From: Alteromonadaceae bacterium
Lineage (GTDB): Bacteria; Pseudomonadota; Gammaproteobacteria; Enterobacterales; Alteromonadaceae
Direction of reading: 5' to 3'
DNA: 40,155 nucleotides
NCBI GenBank assembly: GCA_014872785.1
Contig: WKFJ01000066.1
Span: forward strand, 1-40,155
The stretch's first letter is position 1. Each line of letters starts with the position of its first letter. This document shows positions 8,016 to 14,223 of this stretch, piece after piece. Below the pieces are notes generated by a model. The model saw only the letters and a list, made by a program, of their open reading frames with translations, made no database searches and was not told where the DNA came from. The translations under genes and the position numbers were made by a program.

Positions 8016-8050
8016 ATTATTCTTTCTCTATCGCTTTCCAAAAATATTTA

Positions 8051-8110
8051 ATGAAATCGCAAAAAAACAAAGTGTTTTATTGCTTATTACTGTTGTTGGG
8101 TTGTGGTTAA
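8051..8110 (+). CDS. Possible 19-residue hydrophobic peptide
   Basis: An ATG frame encodes MKSQKNKVFYCLLLLLGCG. It has a basic N-terminus, a leucine run and a lipobox-like LLGC, followed at once by TAA. It starts 36 bases after a LexA-type box. It could be an SOS-induced membrane peptide or simply the leftover signal sequence of a lost lipoprotein. There is no strong ribosome-binding site, so expression is doubtful. Confidence 0.25.
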   Translation: MKSQKNKVFYCLLLLLGCG

Positions 8111-8163
8111 TGGAGAATTAGTGTGCGTCTGTTTTGGGAGAAGATGTGGGTAATACCGAAGGT

Positions 8164-8228
8164 TTATCCACACTTATCCTAAACAGTCCACACGGTGAGG
8201 GCTTGCCCGAAAATTCCCATTATCCACA
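8164..8228 (+). other. Two DnaA-box consensus sequences
   Basis: TTATCCACA occurs exactly at 8164-8172 and again at 8220-8228, in the same orientation, 56 bases apart, just upstream of the integrase remnant. This is the DnaA consensus. It may be a remnant of a replication or excision control region, or coincidence in AT-rich DNA. Confidence 0.4.
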
Positions 8229-8261
8229 GAGTTAAATTTCTTTTTTGGTGCTTTTTTCTTT

Positions 8262-8445
8262 ATGCAGGTTGTTAAATCAGATCATAACTTTTTTGTGAAC
8301 GGATCGTCTGTCACCGATTTTCCCATTCTTATTACGGATGAAGGTGAAGTCCAACGTCCCGCACTTAATTATTTGGTGTATCATTGTTTGCAGCGAGGTC
8401 GCGTTGGCTCGAAGCGGTCATGGAAACGTTATGGGCAAGGTGACT
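8262..8445 (+). pseudogene. N-terminal fragment of a tyrosine recombinase (integrase)
   Basis: Residues 1-58 or so (MQVVKSDHNFFVNGSSVTDF, then PILITDEGEVQRPALNYLVY and SWKRYGQ) look like the N-terminal SAM-like region of a family of mobile-element integrases. After SWKRYGQ, near 8445, the frame runs antisense into the DUF1778 antitoxin gene, and nothing of the catalytic domain remains. The cut coincides with the end of the antitoxin, so one recombination event probably fused the two. Confidence 0.55.
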
Positions 8446-8695
8446 TCCTATTTAATAAGTCTTTCATGCCTTCGTTGGCAATCGTGGGTTCATCTAGAGC
8501 TTTTTCAAATGCAGCAAACACCGCAGTATCTAATGTAAAGTCTCTTTGGTTGGCAAGTACTTCTTGAGCTTCATTTAATGCCGCTGGTTGAATAAATACG
8601 GTTCGGTCAAGTTTCAATAGACTTGCCGCAGCATCAATAACTTTGCGCACTGAAGGCTCAACCCTCATATTAATAGGTGCTGTTTTAGTGGCCAT
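8429..8695 (-). CDS. DUF1778 (TacA-like) antitoxin
   Basis: From the ATG at 8695 the 88-residue product has a ribbon-helix-helix start (MATKTAPINMRVEPSVRKVI), the DUF1778 helix LLKLDRTVFIQPAALNEAQE, and a C-terminal toxin-binding tail (AFEKALDEPTIANEGMKDLL). Family members end shortly after a SPW-type motif; here it reads KSPCP, at the junction with the integrase fragment, so only the last residue or two may have changed. It normally silences a GNAT toxin gene directly downstream. That toxin survives only as a distant fragment at 7748-7978. Such complexes repress their own promoter. Confidence 0.75.
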   Translation of the reverse strand: MATKTAPINMRVEPSVRKVIDAAASLLKLDRTVFIQPAALNEAQEVLANQRDFTLDTAVFAAFEKALDEPTIANEGMKDLLNRKSPCP

Positions 8696-8803
8696 GTCTT
8701 TAATCCCTTGTGTATTGGATAGATATACAATTTTAGTGTGGCGATTTGATATACGCAAGTTTGTTGGTTTTTAATACTGCGAAAGAATATTGCAACCGGG
8801 GCA

Positions 8804-8828
8804 AAATCACTCAATGAGTGGTTTTTTT
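8804..8828 (+). terminator. Rho-independent terminator-like hairpin
   Basis: Stem AATCACTC/GAGTGGTT with loop AAT, followed by a run of seven T. No intact plus-strand gene precedes it; it may belong to a lost gene. Confidence 0.55.
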
Positions 8829-9057
8829 GTTTCTGTTCACCCTTCTTCTTCGGTTGTCAGTGATTGACCGTGTATCTAGCCACTCCGAATACTTGCGTTA
8901 TTCTCTGTTATCTAGACACAAATATTTTATCCATTAAGTGTGTGAGTGAGTAAATAGTCCACAAACACAAAGGCTCAGGGATTCACTGTAAGGTTAAAAC
9001 CATACTTAAATAACATAGCGCTACAGAGCATGTTCGTGGGTTCGGATAACCTCACCT

Positions 9058-9085
9058 AAGCTCAGTTTTGACTGGGCTTCTTTTT
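9058..9085 (+). terminator. Rho-independent terminator-like hairpin
   Basis: Stem AAGCTCAGT/ACTGGGCTT (one G-T pair) with loop TTTG, followed by CTTTTT. It lies about 360 bases upstream of the HigA-like gene and may insulate it from read-through. Confidence 0.55.
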
Positions 9086-9450
9086 GCCTAAAATCAGCCC
9101 TTCATCACTACAAAGATTCCCTTCTTCCTGGTGTATGAATGCGACAAAGTTGCGCGTTTATAGGCGTGTGGCAAAGTTAACTCAACTAAACAACTGAATC
9201 AGGAATCCAGATACCACGGTGAAAACGGGTACAAATGATCCAAAAACAGCGCGAAACTCGAAAGAGTTAGGTATATCAAAGATGCTTAGCAGAGCAAGGA
9301 TGGCCTGTTGTATATAGCAATTTAACATCTCTTTCGAGATGATGTTAGTAGCACTTTTTCTGAGTCTTTTGAATTGGCATGATAATCAATATCAACTTGT
9401 TGAATTTACGTTATAATCACGATTAACTTACTTATAGCGCAGGGTATTGA

Positions 9451-9822
9451 ATGACAAGAGAGCGACTCGATGTCGATGCGATAATCTTAGGAAACAAATC
9501 CATTGACGATTACAGTGAGGGTGGGTTCATAGATGTCCCAACTAGCAAGCAATCGCCTCATCCTTCACAATATTTCCGTGAGTTGTTTTTAACACGTGCG
9601 AACGCAAAAGGTATTGAAAACAAAAAGGTCGCGGAATGCCTTGATATATCTGAAAAACACTTTTATATGTTTTTGAAAGGCAAAGTAAGCGTTACCATGT
9701 CGTTTGCGCAAAAGTTGGCAGTTGCGACCGGTCTGAATTATGAGTTCTGGCTGCGTACCCAGTATCACTACGATAAAGCTAATAACATATACAAAAACAA
9801 CGCAAAACCTATTTTTAGTTAA
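9451..9822 (+). CDS. HigA-type Xre antitoxin, solitary
   Basis: The 123-residue protein contains an Xre helix-turn-helix (about 42-95) in the HigA layout. It opens with HPSQYFRELFL and continues with KKVAECLDISEKHFYMFLKG and MSFAQKLAVATGLNYEFWLR. HigA binds and neutralises the HigB mRNA interferase, which is encoded just upstream in higBA modules. No HigB-like sequence is visible upstream or downstream, so this is an orphan, possibly now only a repressor. It has an N-terminal extension of about 35 residues. The ATG at 9451 follows GCAGGG, a fair ribosome-binding site. Confidence 0.75.
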   Translation: MTRERLDVDAIILGNKSIDDYSEGGFIDVPTSKQSPHPSQYFRELFLTRANAKGIENKKVAECLDISEKHFYMFLKGKVSVTMSFAQKLAVATGLNYEFWLRTQYHYDKANNIYKNNAKPIFS

Positions 9823-10388
9823 TTTTTCTGTGGCGATGGGAGCCTATGTCCTTGCTCTTCAAATAAGTTGGCCACACAGTATTTACTTTTAATTAGAACT
9901 CTTGAAATAAAAGCGCTACGCATGGCGTTTTTAAAAAGAACGATTCATTTTATAAGTGTTCAAAAACACCCAAAATTTCCGCTTGATCCATACCTAAATC
10001 GAGGATGTGCTCGCTAATTGTTGGACATGTGAGGGACTACCTTTGCTTGAAGAGCGAGAGCCTTTTGTCTAAAGCAACGTTGTATAATCTAAAATTATTT
10101 GGTGCTCACTGATTGCAACTAACAGGAATTACCGAGAACTTGTCTGAGATGAGTCTAAGTATTTATTAATCAACATCATCATTCAATTTTGCAACAAACT
10201 GTTGCAAAATTGTCTATTCTTATCGGGCTTGCGCCAATGAAACTAAACCTCTGAAATGATTTGTGTATACTAAATAAAAACAAGATGATAAGACGTTTTT
10301 GAGTGTTATTTTTGCGCAGACACTTAAGAACGTTTTGCCGAATTTTAGCCAATAGCTAAACCAAAGTGTTTTTGAGTTTGAGTTGACT
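9823..10388. other. Intergenic region with a perfect hairpin
   Basis: No gene is supported. Apart from the inverted repeat at 10184-10212, nothing stands out. A 76-codon frame on the minus strand overlaps the antitoxin start and has no domain. Confidence 0.45.
10184..10212. repeat. Perfect inverted repeat, 13-bp arms
   Basis: CAATTTTGCAACA and TGTTGCAAAATTG pair perfectly around a three-base centre AAC. There is no T-run after either arm. It lies about 180 bases upstream of the ParD-like gene and could be an operator or the end of a small mobile element. Confidence 0.55.
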
Positions 10389-10610
10389 ATGACAAAAGTT
10401 AGTGTCGAGCTAGACAAAGAGTTAGTTGAGATAGCGCGTTTAAAGAGCAAATCCCTTAATCAAACGATATCACAACAGATCGAGGTTTGGGCAACAGTGG
10501 GTCAAATCTTAGAAGAAAATCCTGACTTAACGTACGAATTCGTGAAAGACGCAATAAGGTCGAATACGCAGAAAAGCTTGGGCCAATTAGAGCCTTTTTC
10601 CTTTGGGTAG
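10389..10610 (+). CDS. ParD-like ribbon-helix-helix antitoxin, solitary
   Basis: From the ATG at 10389 the 73-residue product starts with a ribbon-helix-helix strand and helices (MTKVSVELDKELVEIARLKS, LNQTISQQIEVWATVGQIL), in the pattern of the TA-system antitoxin ParD family. The tail (FVKDAIRSNTQKSLGQLE) would bind a ParE-type toxin. No toxin gene follows within 600 bases. An upstream TTG at 10383 would add only two residues. It is likely an orphan antitoxin that may regulate its own promoter. Confidence 0.65.
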   Translation: MTKVSVELDKELVEIARLKSKSLNQTISQQIEVWATVGQILEENPDLTYEFVKDAIRSNTQKSLGQLEPFSFG

Positions 10611-10925
10611 ATCACGGCTAATACAGAAGTTGTGATTTCCGCTTCCGTTCTCTGCACAAAAGTAACTTAGATTATGACTTAAAATCCGTTAGTTTCGCTA
10701 GACATAAAAACTCTCCAAGAAAGACAGGTTAATCATCGTATTCACTCGCAGTACAAGTGCAAGACTATCTCAAACTGACAAAAAAAGATAGCGCTTTACT
10801 CCGCCCACTTTGTAACATATTTCTCGAATTAGAAGCATTGAAAACATTATAGTAATCAAAGAGTAATTTAAAAACTTCATGAAATTGTGTTGAATACTCA
10901 TAACATCATCAGTCACACAGTTTAG

Positions 10926-11093
10926 CTGTATTATGGATTTACGCTGAGTGTTAGAGATATTGGTTGGAAGGGGGAACAATGTCCGCTACGAAAAGGTGAT
11001 AACTGGTGCGCAAAGTTTGGCAATCAGTATTGTAGTCAGCTCAAGATCGAGCGTGGTTCGATCGGTGACACATGGTACTTCATAAATGAGTAA
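10926..11093 (+). pseudogene. Remnant of an unknown gene, no start codon
   Basis: One open frame of 55 codons between stops has no ATG or GTG start but reads like a real C-terminus: GFTLSVRDIGWKGEQC, then RKGDNWCAKFGNQYCSQLK and GDTWYFINE. Its cysteine, tryptophan and glycine content is unlike random AT-rich sequence. The family is not recognised. Confidence 0.3.
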
Positions 11094-11177
11094 AAATGAC
11101 GATTAAGTCACATACTAAGGTGAGAATAATAACCATCTTAAAGTGTGATACCTATAATAACGAATAAAATACATCAA

Positions 11178-11193
11178 TGTATAAAAATATACG
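11178..11193. promoter_or_regulatory. Operator-like element, copy 1
   Basis: TGTATAAAAATATACG, 50 bases before the WYL-regulator start. Fifteen of 16 bases, in the same orientation, recur at 13490-13505 upstream of another small gene. It is close to a palindrome but lacks the outer C/G of a LexA box. Confidence 0.4.
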
Positions 11194-11242
11194 GTAATTT
11201 ATAGCTTATGCACTTTACTCATGCAAGGGATTAAATAAAAAA

Positions 11243-12102
11243 TTGATGGTCGACAATAAACGAGATGAATCAGATCCCAAGCTTTCTGCTGCGGATCAAA
11301 AGTTTGAAAAGAGAATTCGATATATCGACCTTTGCGCGGATACGTTAGGGTTTATCGGTACGCAATTGATTATGCGTCGATTTGATGTTCAGCGAGTGAT
11401 GGCTAGCAGAGACATTCAGGCATATTTAGAGCGCTCGGGTGATAGGCTAAAATATATTCATAAGTTAAAAGGCTACATCCCTCAAGACAACTTTAAACCT
11501 TTACAGAAGACGCTATCGAACTAGTGGGGGAGGGTGGTCAGCATGTTGATTGTATTCCAGAAGAATTTAATAAAATGGAAGTGGTCAAGATAACCGCTGC
11601 ATTACCAACGTTTGATGCCGTGAAATCGGTTTTTCGAGCGTTATACAGGAAACATAAAGTTCATGTGACTTATTTGAGCGTTTCTCGCGGGGAGACGACG
11701 CGAACGCTTTCACCGCACTAGCTTATTTCAGCGAATGGATTCTGTTATATAAGGGCATATGACCATAATCACGATACTCCTGGTTTTTACTCATTTAAGT
11801 TAAATCGATTCAAACAATCTTCGTTTTTGGATGAAAAAATTGGAGAGTCCGCTTTACCATTTCATGATAAAGACTGGTATACGAATGTTGAGTTACATGC
11901 TCGCATTCGACCTGATGTCAAAGAGCCACAAACATATGAATTAGATTACGGGCTTAAAGATGGTGTATTGGTTTTGACTACAAAAAAAGCATTAACTCGA
12001 TTTGTTATGGCTGCATGGCAAATAGCGCCAGAAAACGACAGTAAAATACCTTCCAATTACTTCCCATTAGTTCTCGAACGAGAAGTCTTGATTGACAATT
12101 AG
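11243..12102 (+). pseudogene. Broken BrxR/CapW-like WYL-domain regulator
   Basis: Three pieces form one protein. Residues 1-93 (11243-11524) are a winged helix of the BrxR/CapW type (FEKRIRYIDLCADTLGFIG, then MRRFDVQRVMASRDIQAYLE). The reading frame then shifts by one at a GTGGGGGAGGG run, and the WYL domain follows (RALYRKHKVHVTYLSVSRGE, TTRTLSPH). A TAG comes next, in frame, and the same frame goes on (ISANGFCYIRAYDHNHDTPG, YSFKLNRF) into the C-terminal WCX-like part ending at 12102. Such regulators repress phage-defence operons and respond to ligands. Two independent lesions make this copy almost surely inactive. Confidence 0.75.
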
Positions 12103-12155
12103 CGCTATCGTTCCAATTGTCAGGAGCTTGGTCGAGTAACTAAAGTCTGAATTCA

Positions 12156-12734
12156 GTGCAATCACCGAATGCGCCGAGAAAGAAACGCACTGGCAGAAGC
12201 AAACTGAGAATATCACTATTTAGACAACATGCTTCACACGTCAAAGTAAGGCGAAGTTTGTTATACTTGCCGAAACTGCGTCGCACTGAAATTTCTGTGG
12301 ACGCAATTGACAAAGCCATAATCCAAAATTTCCGAGAGATTGAAAATAGGGAGTCCGAGTTCCCTATGCTCACTGTTGATGAGGCCTCAAGTAAGCTTAA
12401 AGGTGTGAGAGAGGGCCTTGCTCACGACAGGGTATTAACCGCAAAAGCCGATGGTCTAATTTTTGTATTTTTTTGGCAAGGAAAATTAAAGATACCAGCC
12501 TTCCAGTTTGATGATGATTCCGAGACCGGCGTATTTGGTGTAGTACCTGCTCTTGTCGGAATACTATCAACTTTGAGAGACCACTCTCAATTTCGCTGAT
12601 TAACGACACAAATAAGGTCGAAGGGCTTGTCGCCCGCTGATTTATTGCATCGAGAGGATTTGCGAGAAGAGCTTGTTAAGAGGGCTGAGATTTTCATGAA
12701 AGACCATCAACTACAAGAAACACTTGTTTGGTAA
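12156..12734 (+). pseudogene. Broken hypothetical gene with one internal TGA
   Basis: The frame from 12156 runs to a TGA at 12597-12599, then continues in the same frame as clear protein sequence (GLSPADLLHREDLREELVKR, then FMKDHQLQETLVW) to TAA at 12732-12734. The middle (VLTAKADGLIFVFFWQGKLK, IPAFQF) resembles small DNA-binding antitoxin or regulator proteins in which a short helix-turn-helix is followed by a strand-rich domain. I cannot name the family. The N-terminal 45 residues are basic and may not be real; translation could begin near ISVDAIDKAI. A single nonsense mutation may be all that separates it from function. Confidence 0.55.
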
Positions 12735-13523
12735 AAGCCTTAAGTCTCAAGAGATTAACACCGCTTATTTTTTGTTTCGATTCATCGTTAAATTGCGAGG
12801 TAGCGAACCCTTGGCTACTTTCTGCTACCTATATGAATTCGATACGAATATCTCAAAATCACTTATTAAATATTGCTAAAGCAATCATTCGTTCCAGGCA
12901 TTTCGTTTTTAGTGCTGGCTCCCCGGTGGCGCAGCTTGTGTGGGATTATTGTGGACATTTCGTTGGTAGTGCGGGGACTCCACTGCCGCCGCTTTCATTT
13001 ACCCCAATTATATCAATTTGAGACTAAAAGACATAGTTTACACATCATTTAATCCATGGGGCTTTAGAAAACACGAAACCCCAAAGCGCAAGGCTAGGAG
13101 CTCGGAATTAAGTGCACCTTATAGCGGTATGCGCTCACATAAAACCATACAGTTAATTCACTTTTTTGGCCATTCCTTTTTCTAGTCAAAGTGATGAAAG
13201 CCAACATCAGCTGGCTTATTATCTGCGTATTCCGAGGTGTTTATATTGTGACATTAAACCAAAGTAGCTTCGATTTCTTGGCCCTATCATTGGTCATGTC
13301 GATAAATAAAGAAGGCCCAAAGTTTGCTGAATCTGACCGTAAATTAATGGCTGGGGAACCAGTATTGGATAAATTATTATTGGTGACCGTCAAGTATTCG
13401 CCTTTAAACGTTTCTTTGCGGATTCTCTAAATAGATAAACCCAAGTTTCTCTGAGGCATAAATAATTCTTTGTATGCACACTGATTTGGTGTATAAAAAT
13501 ATACATTTAGCTGAATTTGTGGT
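12735..13523. other. Region without a supported gene
   Basis: Plus-strand frames of 97 and 79 codons exist here but have no recognisable domain, ribosome-binding site or family pattern. A near-copy of the 11178 operator-like element lies at 13490-13505. Confidence 0.45.
13490..13505. promoter_or_regulatory. Operator-like element, copy 2
   Basis: TGTATAAAAATATACA is a nearly perfect palindrome, identical to the element at 11178-11193 except for the last base. It ends about 20-25 bases before the small gene at 13530. Confidence 0.4.
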
Positions 13524-13529
13524 GTGATT

Positions 13530-13751
13530 GTGTCAATATTCGAAAACATAGGACTTTTTTCAAAGAAGAAACGATTTGAACCACATAAGGTTGAAGTGAC
13601 GAATTCAAATCCGTTTTTCAAAATTCATCTTGAGGATTGTGAACTCTTTTTTGATGAACACCATCAGGCAGAGGATGGTGTTATAGAGTTGAAGAGAAAC
13701 GGCGAGCTTGTTGGACGGCTTTTGGAGCAGAAAAAATTGAGTTTGAGATAG
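13530..13751 (+). CDS. Small hypothetical protein
   Basis: A 73-residue protein read from a GTG at 13530; a GTG two codons earlier is equally possible. It is charged and soluble (SIFENIGLFSKKKRFEPHKV, then HLEDCELFFDEHHQAEDG). No domain is recognised. The operator-like element just upstream and the protein-like composition support a real gene. Confidence 0.45.
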   Translation: MSIFENIGLFSKKKRFEPHKVEVTNSNPFFKIHLEDCELFFDEHHQAEDGVIELKRNGELVGRLLEQKKLSLR

Positions 13752-13894
13752 CTATGCTCTATATCGCGTACAGAAGGGTGTATGGTTAATTCATAAATTC
13801 TTATGCATATTGATGACTAATTTTTGAGATTGCTGAGAATTGATATAAAAAATGTCGTAATTATCTCGAAAAAATTTCACGGTAAAGGGAATTT

Positions 13895-14149
13895 CTAATC
13901 TCCAGAAAGGGGGAGTTCCGACTTACTGATAAATTTCTCTATATCCCTGTCATCAATGTGATTTATCATTTCCCTTATGTGATTGTGTTCTATTTCGTGA
14001 CCAAGAGCTTGTTTAGCTATATTTATAGCCTCTTCATTACATCCGTGTCCTTGTTTTTGAAGGACAATAATGATTTTCGCCAGCGCGGTTTTGACATTAG
14101 TATCTGACACCAGTGTTTCCTTAATACTAATCTTAATTACGATATTCAA
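13895..14149 (-). CDS. Small hypothetical protein divergent from the helicase operon
   Basis: The 84-residue helical protein (LAKIIIVLQKQGHGCNEEAI, HEIEHNHIREMINHIDDRDI) is transcribed away from the helicase gene at 14224, with 74 bases between the starts. A shared promoter region makes it a possible regulator or accessory of the system to its right, but no DNA-binding motif is evident. The histidines and one cysteine in the middle could bind metal; that is speculation. Confidence 0.45.
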   Translation of the reverse strand: MNIVIKISIKETLVSDTNVKTALAKIIIVLQKQGHGCNEEAINIAKQALGHEIEHNHIREMINHIDDRDIEKFISKSELPLSGD

Positions 14150-14223
14150 TAAAGTAATACAGACATATATAAATGTCCAAATAAAACACGTATTCCAAAG
14201 ACAAATAATTAGAAAATATAGAG

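Larger units (their letters stand above)
8696..9450. other. Intergenic region with two terminator-like hairpins
   Basis: No gene is supported in these 755 bases. Two hairpins with T-runs (8804-8828 and 9058-9085) suggest that transcripts once ended here. The segment ends with the promoter region of the HigA-like gene. Confidence 0.5.
10611..11242. other. Gap with one gene remnant and an operator-like repeat
   Basis: No intact gene. It includes a protein-like remnant at 10926-11093 and a 16-base palindrome-like element TGTATAAAAATATACG at 11178-11193, which recurs almost exactly at 13490-13505. Confidence 0.45.

Noticed and set aside
8990..9085. tRNA or tmRNA remnant
   Set aside because: GGGTTCGGATAACC looked like a T arm, but no cloverleaf or CCA end can be drawn around it.
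10770..10979. Minus-strand protein of 69 residues
   Set aside because: It has no domain, and the opposite strand at 10926-11093 carries the more protein-like remnant.
12728..13021. Plus-strand protein of 97 residues
   Set aside because: No ribosome-binding site or family pattern; it begins inside the end of the broken gene at 12156-12734.
13490..13505. LexA box
   Set aside because: The outer bases are not C and G, so the CTGT/ACAG half-sites are absent. It is kept only as an operator-like repeat.
1..13800. Integron cassette array
   Set aside because: Many small mixed genes and TA remnants suggested a superintegron, but orientations are mixed and I found no repeated attC-like sites with conserved RYYYAAC/GTTRRRY ends.
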